This document shows, in pieces, positions 44,365-54,640 of a stretch of DNA of 64,000 nt. This DNA is from Anaspis maculata (Eukaryota > Arthropoda > Insecta > Coleoptera > Scraptiidae): contig OX421968.1 of assembly GCA_949128115.1 (NCBI GenBank), positions 30,284,877 through 30,348,876 on the forward strand. The letters run 5' to 3'. The position numbers were made by a program, and so were the translations under genes. The first letter of the stretch is position 1. Each line of letters starts with the position of its first letter. Under the pieces are notes generated by a model that saw only the letters and a list, made by a program, of their open reading frames with translations, had not been told where the DNA came from and made no database searches.

Positions 44365-45240
44365 GCAAATGCGGGTACCGTGAGAAAGTTGCTTTGTGGT
44401 GGCGTAGAGCAGACACCTGTACAAATTCGTGATCGATCACTGCTCCATGAAGTTACTGGAGGACTTCCCCCAACCCCAAGGTTCACTGTTTCGATATCAT
44501 GAGGCAGGCCAGGCCAGATACGAACTTCCCAAAGCTACTGTTAGAAGACAACAGAGCTAAGAAGCTTTTGCTGCGTTTGCCTCGACAGGAATTACATGTT
44601 GGTGTCGACCAAGGCGGCCCGGGCTCTGGCTGGAGAGCCACCACTAGCATTAATTGCTTAAAAAACATATTGCAGAACCAGACTGAAAACGAAGATGCAA
44701 ACAGCGCACTGTGGCAAACATTTCTCAAAAGCTGAGCTGGCGGGACACTTGATCTTCCCAACCAACGATTTCTGGCAGACTGAGTAGAAAATATATGAAA
44801 AAGGCAAGGGCAACTCTGCTCCTTGCCAAGAACCAGACGATCCAAATCGCCGCATCTGGTGCTCACATCACAACTGACAGCATCGGCTGGTCCGATTCCT
44901 CCAGAGCGTAGCACTTCCTTGAAGACCCTGGTGGCCAGAGACTACCTGGACCTGCTGCAGCTATCCACTGACTGCCCAGAAGGGCCATGTGGTCCGTCTT
45001 CAGAAATGCCAGATTAGCTTCTGCCAAGAGAAGACGGACATCTTAAACATCCAGATAGGCTTTGGCCTTTCGAGAAAAAAAGAAAGCAAGTTGAACGTGT
45101 ACCAGCAAGACTGCCTCCAGCATGCAGAGGGTCTGGAAGCTAGAGGAAAATATTGTGATAATTAATTATTGTTAAGTACGTACGTTATGTTTACGTTAAG
45201 ATACATATCGTAAAGTGGAATAATAAAATATATAAGTAAC
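44365..45240 (+). pseudogene. Unidentified broken coding-like stretch ending in AATAAAATA
   Basis: Several frames of 60-78 codons (44499-44735, 44823-45017) in a GC-richer stretch end near a polyadenylation-like AATAATAAAATATA at 45221-45234. Alternating frames suggest an old coding sequence with several shifts. Pieces such as LFRYHEAGQARYELPKATVR and YMKKARATLLLAKNQTIQIA look protein-like, but I do not recognise the family. It could be the element's own lost transposase, or captured sequence. Confidence 0.35.
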
Positions 45241-45584
45241 GCAGGACGAATTTAAGGTGCCGTCAATAACAAATGTATATTATTGTACATATTCAAATCA
45301 ACCCCTTCCGCACGGGAAATGTGTTTTTGATCAAATAAAACGAAATTGTTACAAAGTCGCTTTTTATTCCAACTGATACCGAGGTGCAGACTGTTCACTA
45401 TATGCCGTTCAGGTTTTAAATTCAGTAGAATGACTTTTTGGAGCAAAAATAAAGTGACAAGCTGGGGGGCTAGGGCTTGGGCTGATGGCACCTGCAAAGT
45501 TTTGGTGCGAAACTATCAGCGGCCATCAGCCGTATCCTCCTAGATTTCCAGCTTGCCACTTTATTTAACTTAAGTATATACATG

Positions 45585-46410
45585 ATATATGAAACTCAAA
45601 TCCTCTCCTACTGGGGGATGCCCCTTTGAGATATTTCCAAATCTATAGTACATTTACGGGGGTTCCGAAATGAAGAAAATAATGGCCAAGCGCGGCAGTA
45701 CTAAAGAGATTGGAATGAGAATGCCTACTGTCCACTGTCCAGTGGACCCTGTGAAGTTGAACTTCCTTAGATGGACAATAATTTATGGAGTTGCACTGCA
45801 CGACGAGACAAGACGCGCGTGAATGCACTGTGCTGGTAACTTATCTATTTCCTGTATGTATCTTCTTCATACACGCTTGCTGTTCAAGTGAGAATGAGCC
45901 ACAGTGGGGCGGACACTCACTACTCAGTGACTTTCATTCCATTTTCTTCAGTACAGTCACGCTTGGCCATCATTTTCTTCAATGACCACCGCTACTTAGC
46001 AGCATCAGCGAGGAGTCGCCATGCAGCGGTACCCCAACATGTGCTATAGGCGACTGAGACAACTTAAAAACAATGACATAGCAGATTTAGCACATATCAG
46101 TGCATTCACGCGCGTCTTGTCTCGTGCAGTGCAACTCCATAAATTATTGTCCATCTAAGGAAGTTCAACTTCACATTCCAATCTCTTTAGTACTGCCGCG
46201 CTTGGCCATTATTTTCTTCATTTCGGAACCCCCATAAAATGTACCGTATGATCAAAAACTTTTCTCTTCTAGGCTGGCTGTGGCCTGGCCAAAATCAGCC
46301 TCGTTTGCCTGCCAATGACCAGACCACAGCCTGCCTAGAGGAGGAAAGTTTTTGATCATACGGTACTATAGATTTGGAAATATATGGGCATCCCCCATTA
46401 GGAGAGGAAT
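45585..46410. repeat. Foldback inside the long-TIR element
   Basis: The left arm 45600-45840 pairs with the right arm 46090-46410: CCGAAATGAAGAAAATAATG against CATTATTTTCTTCATTTCGG, and TTAGATGGACAATAATTTAT against its complement near 46145. The right arm is interrupted by a 110-bp MITE. The spacer 45945-46105 (CACGCTTGGCCATCATTTTC and onward) is itself an inverted, internally deleted copy of 46847-47217. Confidence 0.75.
46244..46353. mobile_element. 110-bp MITE with TA target
   Basis: CCGTATGATCAAAAACTTT at the left and AAAGTTTTTGATCATACGG at the right are exact inverses, flanked by TA (46242-46243 and 46354-46355). The opposite foldback arm at 45640-45660 shows the empty site with a single TA. 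This indicates Tc1/mariner-type insertion. Confidence 0.85.
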
Positions 46411-46446
46411 CGAATTTCGGGACCCCAGTAGCGAAGTCCCCTCGTA

Positions 46447-46803
46447 TTATTTGTGCGGCAGAACGGTGTAGCGAAGTTTTCTCTTCCCCTGGTCTCGTAT
46501 CCATGCCGGTCGCCATTTTTTGCAAAAAAAAAGGTTTTGGTGGACGTATCTGAGAGTATTGAGAATGAAGAAACTACTTAGGGTAAGTATGCTGTGCTCT
46601 TTGAAGAGTTCCCTACAACTTGTTCTGCTCTTCACTCCTACCAACGCTCTGACCGCCTGTTTTTGTAGACCGAAGACTCTTCCGACCTCCGCCGATGTAC
46701 CCCAGAAAAGCACGCCATACTGGAGGACGGACTGTACTCTAGCCTCTAGCAAAGTACAGCGATCTTGCGGCCTGGTAACTTTCAGAACGTACGGTTGTTT
46801 CAC
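46447..46803 (-). pseudogene. LINE C-terminal fragment
   Basis: The minus-strand frame has LQYGVLFWGTSAEVGRVFGL, QKQAVRALVGVKSRTSC and ELFKEHSILTLSSFFILNTL. This is the post-RT region of the same LINE group as 39525-41201 (YGVLxWG...QK-AVR...SC). A minus frame at 46900-47090 with SSKDLSLLIFKNCLNWLKKI resembles the extreme C-terminus of such proteins but lies in the wrong order relative to this piece, so at least two fragments are present. Confidence 0.7.
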
Positions 46804-47630
46804 ATAATTATTTTTCTCCTATTGTAATAAAACATCTCCCCCACCTTCAGTTCCCAAATAAATCTGCCATGTCATTGTTTTTAGGTTGTCTCAGTCGCCT
46901 ACAGCACATCTTGGGGTACTGCTGTTCTGGCATTATCAGTATTTTCTTCAACCAATTCAAACAGTTTTTGAATATTAGCAAACTCAAGTCTTTACTAGAT
47001 CTGTTTCCAGTCGAACAATATAGTCTGGCGTATTCCTTGCTAACGAAAGTAATCTCTTGAAATAATAAACCTGCACGACCCCTCTCTAATGAATTAAACG
47101 TGAAAAGTGGTCGACAAAGAGACATCGTCTCAAGCATGGTTGGGCGTGCTGCATGGCGACTCCTCGCTGATGCTGCTAAGTAGCGGTGGTCATTGAAGAA
47201 AATGATGGCCAAGCGTGACTGTACAAGATAAGAACAGATGTGTTGGTGTAGGCACTCAGATGATCCATTTGGAAATTCGAACGTGAAGGAAAAGCACTTT
47301 ACGATTCAACTCAACTTGTTGCTCCACAAAACTGAAAATTGATGCCAAATTTCAGACTTCGTAAAATCTTCGACCAAGCAAAGACACAATACTTGATTTA
47401 CAATCAATATCATTTACCAGCAGTGAAAGGATGAGGAAAAGCAGCGGAAACAACCAAAATACCTCAGATTTCCCCAAGAAATACAAAATTTTCAATTTGA
47501 GGTTGACAGTTGTAATTTGACTTTCACGTCACGTAGCAGATTGACATATGACCTTCTGCTACGTCTGGCAGGGGGCAACACCAGTTCCTCCAGTGGTCGG
47601 GTTGCATACCCTCGTGGCCCACGCCCTATA

Positions 47631-48074
47631 TGCTGTTTCAATGGACCGATTTTAACCTCGCACTGCGTCCTAGCTGCTTGATATCCCGTCAGCATATAGA
47701 TAAAGCAACAAGATTTTCAAAATTACAAAGTTTCATTTCAAAGTAGGTTAAAGAATTATATATCTACTTTTTTTTTCGATTTTTTCATTTTGATGTTTTT
47801 TCAATTGTTTATAGTTAATTTGAGAGAATAAAGCTGTTTTTGTGCATTCTAAATCAATTTTACCATGTTCAACATTTATTCCAATAATAATATTGAGGAA
47901 AGTACTCCGTCACGGATCCGTGTCGGTTAGCACGGGCAAAGAATTTTGCTCGGAATTTTGTGTCATGTGCTGATGACACGGATTCGTGTCACCGCCCCTA
48001 GATTGGTATCCACCCCATCAACAACACTTTGACATACATGGGGTATCTTCTTACAGCGAACTGAGAAGTTTTTT
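47631..48074. other. AT-rich spacer with a GACACGGAT-type inverted pair
   Basis: CGTCACGGATCCGTGTCGG at 47919-47937 and TGACACGGATTCGTGTCACC at 47973-47992 form small hairpins. Otherwise AT-rich. The interrupted transposase-like gene does not resume until about 48075. Confidence 0.5.
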
Positions 48075-48545
48075 TGCGAAAAGTCACGTTCAGCATCTGG
48101 GTCGATTATGCTTTTAAATTCAGCAGTGAAAGTGCTAGAGAATTGTGTTGGAGGGATGCCTGTGATCATATGGAGTGATGGATGTGTCTACCAAAACAAA
48201 AACGCAGTGCTGTCTAATGCACTACTGAGCTTCTGCCGCCAGACCCAGATAACTGTATAGGTATACCGAACGTTTTTGAAAAAGGAACACACTCAGATGG
48301 AGGCGGACTCTGCACATGCACTGCACATATTGAATCGAAGTTGACAGATCACTTCTCCTGCCCAGCGCGCTTATCTCGAGGTAACTTCTGAAGCCCGGAA
48401 GAAATCAAGTTGTTACGAGGTCAAAGAGTTATCTTGCGAGTTCGTGAAGGTCTATGATGGTGAAGAATAGGTCACATATTATGACAACATCAGGCCAGGG
48501 GAAAAGAAGAACGATCCCACTGTGAATGATATAGAAGTCATCAAG
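48075..48545 (+). pseudogene. DDE-transposase-like protein, C-terminal part (first piece)
   Basis: GMPVIIWSDGCVYQNKNAVL and SNALLSFCRQTQ (48155-48250), then after a shift YTERFLKKEHTQMEADSAHA and LHILNR, then ARKKSSCYEVKELSCEFVKV and NIRPGEKKNDPTVNDIEVIK up to 48545. WSDGC-QN and HTQMEADS-H carry the Asp and Glu/Asp expected for the later acidic positions. Same family and orientation as 43392-43915. The gene is cut again at 48546 by the palindromic array and continues at 50132. Confidence 0.65.
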
Positions 48546-50132
48546 TACCGCGTGTGCCATAAAAAACCGTGCTCGGAATTTTTCCTTCTAAATTTTTTAT
48601 TTCGCCACCGATTTCATCGAACTTTTCACCATTGGCTAGCCAATTGAATAGGCTATCATTTCCGTATTTCACAATGGATGACATACCAAAATTCAAGATA
48701 GCAGAAACAATTGAAAATAGGCTTTCTTTTGTTCTCGTTGCTTTTTATTGAAAGTTAGCAGAAAGTTGAAACCAATAATGTATTATGAAGAAATAGATCT
48801 TTCTCGTCAATTCTAGACCACGATAAAATCGGGTCATCTGCTGAGGATCTATTGCGAGTTGAAGAGAAGCCTACTAAAAGTGTTTTTTTCATTCCCGCAT
48901 AATTGACCCAATTTTAGGTATCCTGCCCGCCAATCCGAGATATGATCATTTCTCAACTGATTTTCTCAAATTTGGTATCAGTGGCTAGCCACTTGGACAG
49001 GCTACCTTTTTGATATGAGAAAATGACCGACATATCAAAATCCAAGATGGCGGAAGTAATTGAAAATAGAATTTCTTTTGTCCACATTGCTTTTCAATAA
49101 AAATGAGCAGAAAGTCAAAAACCAATAATTACTATGAAGGAATAGACCTCACTCGACAATTCAAGATCGCAACTAATCAAATCAGGTCATCTGCTGAGGA
49201 GCTACTGCGAATTGAAGCGAAGCCTACTTTCCGATTTTCTATTCCAACAAGAACGAATGAGGCCCATTTTCAATAGCTTTCGCCATCTTGAATTTTAACA
49301 TGTTGGCCATTTTCTCATATGAAATCGGTAGCTTGTTCAATTGGCTAGCCATTGATACCAAATTTGACATAATTGGTTGGGAAATAAGGATATGGCGGGC
49401 AAGATTCCTAAATTTGGGTCATTTATGCGGGAATAAGGAACTGGTAGGTACGCTTCGCTTCAACTCGCCATGGCTACTCAGCAGATGACCCGATTTGATT
49501 GGTTGCGGTCTTGAATTGTCGAGGAAGGTCTATTCTTTTATAATTATTATTGGTTTCGACTTTCTGCTCATTTTTATTGAAAAGCAATGAGGATAAGAGA
49601 AACTCTTTTTTCAGTTGCTTCCGCCATCTTGGATTCTGACATGTCGGTCTGTTTCTCATACGGAAAATATAGCCTGTCCAATTTGCTAGCCACTGATACC
49701 AAATTTGAGAAAATCGATTGAGAAATGAGCAAATGGCACAATGGCGGGCAGGATACCTGAATTTGGATCAATTATGCGGAAATGAAAAAAACGGAAAGTA
49801 GGCTTTACTTCAAGTCGCAATAGCTCCTCAGCAGATGACCCGATTTTATTGGTTGTGGTCATAAATTGACAAAAAAGATCTATTCCTTCATAATACATTA
49901 TTGGTTTTGACTTTCTGCTAACTTTTAATAAAAAAGCAACGAGAGCAAAAGAAGGCCTATTTTCAATTGTTTCTGCCATCTTGAATTTTAATATGTCGGC
50001 CATTTTGAAATACGGAAATGATAGCCTATTCAACTGGCTAGCCAATGCTGAAAATTTCGATGTAATCGGTGGCGAAATAAAAATTTTAGAAGGAAAAATT
50101 CCGAGCACGGTTATTTATGTCCCACCCGGTAC
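48545..50132. mobile_element. Palindromic array of five ~300-bp units (48548-50129)
   Basis: The ends CCGCGTGTGCCATAAAAAAC and complement GTTATTTATGTCCCACCCGG are flanked by GTAC (or TA) at 48545-48548 and 50129-50132. The interior contains two forward units (about 48600-48890 and 48930-49240) and three reverse units (about 49260-49460, 49480-49780 and 49790-50095). Each carries TTGGCTAGCCA-like sequence, AAGATGGCRGAA, TTTATTGAAA...AGCAGAAAGT, CGGGTCATCTGCTGAGGA and a GAAGCCTAC end. The outermost units pair as terminal inverted repeats of more than 300 bp. No coding content. Confidence 0.85.
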
Positions 50133-50230
50133 ACATCTGATGGCGTAATCAACGACAAAACTGATTTCGACGGTGCCCACAAGACCTATCAGCACGACGA
50201 GAACCGATTTCTATACTGTTCCGCACGTCT
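50132..50230 (+). pseudogene. DDE-transposase-like protein, C-terminal part (second piece)
   Basis: Directly after the array the frame reads TSDGVINDKTDF, continuing the family's KY-x-x-DG-INxK-DF block whose first residues are just left of the array. The reading frame is preserved across the insertion if one GTAC is removed. Similarity fades after about 50220. Confidence 0.6.
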
Positions 50231-50430
50231 CGACCTTTAAACAGCCGTATCGAGCTTCAAACAGGTAAGAGCAAAGCCTTCAAAATAAATTCGTAAAAAT
50301 GAGCACATCAGCAACAACTGGAGACAGTCCTTCCAGCGACTCCCCTTATTTGCGCAATAACTTCCTGCGCGAAACTGCGTGATACCACGTAAGTACAATT
50401 GAAGAGTTAATCCAATTAGATCACTAATAG

Positions 50431-50660
50431 CTTGTTCCACCAGCGAATTAATTCATTGTTAACTAATTGAGATATTTTCTCTGGTGAATATTGGTTTAGT
50501 GACCACAGAAAACACAAGTTTGACGAAAGATTTTGAAAAAAGGGTTGGACCACAACAGCTTGTATGCATTTTCCGTGGTCATTCAACCAGCACTGACCTG
50601 AATCCATCAGAGAAAATGTCTCAATTAGCTAACAATAATTGAATTCGCTGGTGGAACTGG
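50431..50660. mobile_element. Palindromic MITE (GTTCCACCAGC family), copy 2
   Basis: Ends GTTCCACCAGCGAATTAATT and complement GAATTCGCTGGTGGAACTGG, with the same inner blocks as 25828-26065 (TTTTCTCTGGTGAATATTGG, CACAACAGCTTGTATGCATT). Confidence 0.8.
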
Positions 50661-51002
50661 ATGTAAGAATATTGTTTATGATGATCAGCTGACTCACTAT
50701 TTTGGAGTATTTATCAAAAGAAGTACATTATAGCACTTGACGTTTGAGAATTTTTTGAACAGTTTTTTGTTGCTTCTGTAAATTGACAGTTTCGCACTCA
50801 ACGTCTAAGGCAACGATATGGTAATTTGAAAACTTGTAAATGAAGCTGATAAATAATCTAAATAATCACATTTTTATTACACTAATAACCTACACCCAAC
50901 AACAGAATTCAAACATTAATCAAATAATCTACAGAATTACTCTTCAGAATAACCATTGTTCTGGGCCATTTGGAAAATTAGGTCTAGTTTATTTTTGAAA
51001 TC
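50661..51002. other. No recognisable feature
   Basis: AT-rich. CACTAATAACCTACACCCAA at 50880-50899 weakly resembles sequence at 34389-34409 in the 1-kb palindrome (CACTAATCACATTTACCCAA). No gene. Confidence 0.4.
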
Positions 51003-51160
51003 AGTCTGTCTTACATCCAGTTCCACCAGCGAATTCATTTATTGTTAGCTAATTGAGACATTTTCTCTGATGTATCCTAGGTCAGTGCTGGTTGAATGAC
51101 CACGGAAAATGCATACAAGCTGTTGTGGTCCAAACATATTTTCATAATCTTTCGTGGAAT
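51003..51160. mobile_element. Half copy of the GTTCCACCAGC MITE
   Basis: TTACATCCAGTTCCACCAGC starts an arm equal to the inverse of the right half of copies 1 and 2, ending near CAAGCTGTTGTGGTCCAAAC. The second half is missing. Confidence 0.7.
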
Positions 51161-51560
51161 TCGTCGTCGACATTCAATTGGCGTTTGTATCACATCGATA
51201 TCTTATTTCGTTGAGGCATAATTCTCCTAGCTCTATCACTTTGAAACATGTTCAATATGGAGAATACAAGATGGCGGCGGGGCATCAATCGTCGAAAATT
51301 TTATGGATCTTGATGTGGTTCACATTGCCTGCAAATTTCATTCCAATCGGATCACTCTTAAAGAAATTCAAAATAGCGGATCAAAGATGGCGGCAAAGTA
51401 CAAAAAAAAAAACAAAAGTTTGACATCCTGGAACTATTGATCAGCGTTTACACCACATCGATATCTTTTTTCCTCGAGGAGTTATCCCGGTTACGGACGG
51501 ACGGACAAAGTGAAGCTGAAAGCGTCTTTTTCCCATTTTTTGGGAAAGTGCGTTAAAAAC
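51161..51560. repeat. AAGATGGCGGC-type repeat with GGACGG run
   Basis: AATACAAGATGGCGGCGGGG at 51263-51282 and AAAGATGGCGGCAAAG, followed by ACGGACGGACGGAC at 51493-51506 and AAGTGCGTTAAAAAC at 51549-51563. The same order (GATGGCGG units, GACGG run, AATGCGCTAAAAACGC) closes the piggyBac-like element at 22140-22376, so this may be a diverged right part of a related element. Confidence 0.5.
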
Positions 51561-51748
51561 AATAAATCTGATCATTTCTAAAGCGGCGGATCTTTCTAAA
51601 ATTTATGACTGACCGAGTGACTGTAGACATGACAGGTTCATTGAGCTCGTGCTCGAGTCGTCTGCGCGTACGTATCTAGTGTCTCGGTGGCGCGGCGCAG
51701 AATTTCATCCTGCACTCAATTTCTTTATAACGTTCGGTTATAAATGGA

Positions 51749-52715
51749 AAATGGATCGGAAACATTTGTCTGATGATGCCTGCGTAAAATCTGGGAAGAG
51801 GATAGTGAAGATACTGATTCAGATTTACGAATTTATGAAGATGAATAAGAGGTGGCAGATGATGTGGATGAGGTAGTAGACGTTTTGGACGAGATTCACT
51901 TGGAGATACACATTTCTGAAAATGTGAGTAATTCTGAGGAAGAGCATGGAGCTACCGGCCAAGACTCCAGTGGTGATCAAGCCCAGGAAAACCCTGGTAT
52001 AGTTGTCGTATCAAAATATGGACACGCATAATGGAGATTGAAACCACCTCGTGCAGCAAGACGTGAACTACACAATATTGTAAATAGCCAAGAAGGGCTA
52101 CAAAATGCAAGGTAGGAGCACATGTCATGTACATGGTAAAAAAAAGTGTGACTAAAAATTATTCTCAAATTCCTGCTTAGATGTGAACACGATCCAAGAC
52201 AGTTTCAAAATCTATTTCACAGAAAATATGATATCTGAAATATGCGCCTGTACCAACCAGCACGGTCGCGCTTATACGGGAAAATGGAACTACGAACTAG
52301 CGCGCTAAGAAACTTTATGTCTCGGAAATGTGGTCTGAAAGTGGGCTATTTGTTCAACCATTATTCACTGCAGTCGAGTCGCGCAAGCACTTTCAACAGT
52401 TGTTCAAACACTTGAGATTTGATGATACTTCTACAAGAAAGGACTGAATGAGTAAAACGAATATGATAAGCTTGAAGTCATCCGCCGAACAGTGCACGAC
52501 CAGTTTGTGAAAAATTGTACTGATAACTATTCATCCTGTACCAACATCACCGTGGACGAAAAATTGGCTTCATTCGAGGTAATTGCCTATCCAGAGTTTA
52601 TATGGAAAGCAAAGTCAGGGAGATGGCATAAAGATATTGGTTTGCTCAGAATCCGAAAATGCCAATATTTTCAACTTCCAAGTCAAGTGTACACAGGAAT
52701 GGACAATCAACGAGA
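51749..52715 (+). pseudogene. piggyBac transposase, N-terminal half
   Basis: Starts MDRKHLSDDA at 51749; after a shift it has an acidic stretch, EEDSEDTDSDLRIYEDE, and more Asp/Glu to about 52030, as in piggyBac N-termini. Later pieces read AGKWN-like, RNFMSRKCGLKVGYL region, then EVIRRTVHDQFVKNCTDNYS and SCTNITVDEKLASFE (52545-52580), where the D of TVDE matches the first catalytic Asp. FxGNCLSRVYMESK and NANIFNFQV and QVYTGMDNQREVS follow across two frames. Several stops and shifts. It is cut by a LINE at about 52715. Confidence 0.8.
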
Positions 52716-53875
52716 AGTTTCCTATTTTCAGTCTTGGAGAGGTGTTAACATTCTGGACTCCAATCAGTTTGGTTTCTAAAAAAAGAAATCGACCGAACGG
52801 GCGGTGCGTCGATTGCTGGAGGAAGTGATAAATGACCTTGAGCGTGGGGACATCGTTGGGTTGACTCAGTGCGATCTGTCTCGGGATTGACTGCGTGTCT
52901 CACGGGGTCCTGCTAGACAAGATTTCGAAGTACGGCTTTCGAGGCAAGGTTTTGGAACTTTTTAAATCGTACATGTCCGGTAGGAGGCAGAGAGTTTACG
53001 TTGGTGGGAGGTTCTCTTCCGTCGGTTACATGTCGTATGGGGTTTCTCAGGGCTCGGTCTTGGGGCCGCCCCTCTTTTTACTTTATGTCAATGACCTTCC
53101 CCGGTTCTTGCAACCTAATGAGTGTGTCCTATTTGCTGATGATATTACATTGGTGGCATCAGCATCTGATTCAGGTTAGCTGTCCCTAACACAGCGGGAA
53201 GTGGAGGGCAGAGCCGGGGAATGGTTTTCTGCAAACCTACTAAAACTCAACGATTCCAAAACACAACGTCTCACTGTGAGCACTGGAAGAAGGACTGGTG
53301 ATGAGGGCGGCCTCAGGGTTCTGGATGCCGGGTCGACGTGGGCGGCGCATGTTGATGGCTTGGCTGGGGGCTCTCCTCCGCGCTGTTTTCGTTTCGGATT
53401 CTAAGCTCTAAATTGAGTACCTCTGCTCTTTTGTCGGTATACTACGCTTACTTTTATTCCCGTATCTCTTATGGGGTAACCCTGTGGGGAGCGTCAGGTC
53501 ATGCCCAAAGAATTTTTATCATGCAGAAAAAGGCAATACGTTTGATTTCTCGCGCGCATTTTCGAGAACATTGTGAGCCGTTGTTTGTCAAACTGGGAGT
53601 GATGTCCTTACCTTCGCTCTTTATTTATAAATCATTAATTGAGATTCACAGTTCGAAGCACACTCATGTTACACATGGTGATATCCACAAGCATCACACT
53701 AGATCTGCGGCTTTGATGATTCTACCTCGCCACAGACTCACAAAAAGTCAAAATAACTCCCCAAATTTGCGGTTCTACAATCACCTACCTAACGAGGTCA
53801 AAGATTATCCTATTTTTACCCAAATTTATTTAAGAAGGTTGAATTATTTATTCATTTATTTATTCATTCATTTAT
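52716..53875 (+). pseudogene. LINE inserted in the piggyBac gene
   Basis: Begins in RT (NILDSNQFGF, then STERAVRRLLEEVINDLERG), continues DCVSHGVLLDKISKYGFRGK, YGVSQGSVLGPPLFLLYVND and VLFADDITLVAS (52895-53179). It then shows WFSANLLKLNDSKTQRLTVS and, from 53413, SRISYGVTLWGASGHAQRIF with IMQKKAIRLISRAHFREHC to about 53830. The 3' end is a (TTCATTTA)n tail at 53840-53873. The catalytic FADD is intact, but stops and shifts divide the frame. CR1/L2/jockey group. Confidence 0.85.
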
Positions 53876-54640
53876 CAACCACAGATAATTTTTTCACGTC
53901 TATCTCCTTGGCTGAAGAATTATTGCGAAAAATGCTTACTATTACTGGTACACTCGGGGCAAATAAACGAGAAATTCCCTCCAAATTTCTCCCCAACGCG
54001 AGACGTGGAGAAGATTCGAGCCTTTTTGGATTTACCAACGAGAAAACAATTGTTTCATACGTTCCCAAAAAGAGGAAGTCGATGATTCTGTTGTCAACTC
54101 AGTTCCACGGCAAAGAAGTATCGAATGGAAGCACAAAGTACAAGCCGGGGATAATTTTGCATTATAACTCCACAAAAGGAGCAGTGGAAACAGGCGATAA
54201 AATGACAAGTGTATATTCCTGTGCACGTGCTACCAGGAGGTAGCCTTTCAGAATTTTCATGGAGATGATTGACGTCGCAGCCCTAAATGCCTACATCATA
54301 TTCATGAAAAAAAAATCCAGAGTGCAAAAAAATACAAGGAGCAGACGAAGATTTTTTCTGCAAGAACTTGCCTATCCAAACGTTGCTGAAAAGAAAAAAC
54401 AATGTGAAAGCCGCCATTAACTTGTTCCTCCAGCAGCCAAATGATAATTGATAATGAGAATCAGAATAATCCTGCACCTGCGCCAGCGTCAGTCCGGGTA
54501 CCTGCGGAACCTCGTGCTGTGGGCAGATACAGTTTTTGCCCTAGAGGAAGGGACAGAAAGAGCAAGGTGGCATGTAGAATATACAACTAGTCGATCTGTA
54601 ACTTGCATCGAGGAGAAACCAAACCTTACCGGGGTTTAGA
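53876..54640 (+). pseudogene. piggyBac transposase, C-terminal half
   Basis: Immediately after the LINE tail: TTDNFFTSISLAEELLRKML (catalytic Asp in DNFFTS), TITGTLGANKREIPSKFLPN, SSLFGFTNEKTIVSYVPKKR, SMILLSTQFHG and YNSTKGAVETGDKMTSVYSC, then IFMEMIDVAALNAYIIFM. In active family members the third acidic residue lies in KGGVD; here it is KGAVE, an Asp-to-Glu change. The last part, YSFCPRGRDRKSKVAC to a stop at 54638-54640, is the Cys/His-rich C-terminal domain, with one Cys replaced. Transposase of cut-and-paste TTAA elements; dead copy. No TTAA termini found. Confidence 0.88.

Larger units (their letters stand above)
43956..47630. mobile_element. 3.67-kb element with ~405-bp near-identical terminal inverted repeats
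   Basis: The left repeat 43960-44364 and right repeat 47222-47626 are complementary with one difference that I could see (AGGCGTAGC against AGACGTAGC). The ends GGGCGTGGGCCACGAGGGTA and complement are flanked by TATA on each side (43956-43959 and 47627-47630), so the target duplication is TATA or TA. The interior holds a decayed cDNA-like stretch, a foldback with a MITE, and LINE remains, with no clear transposase. Near-identity of such long repeats implies a recent event even though the interior looks old. Superfamily not assigned. Confidence 0.85.

Noticed and set aside
48545..50132. Ordinary satellite DNA
   Set aside because: Unit orientation reverses midway, ends are defined, and the interrupted frame on each side points to a single insertion.
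53413..54243. 276-codon single protein
   Set aside because: It joins the LINE C-terminus, its tail repeat and the piggyBac C-terminal half by chance frame agreement.
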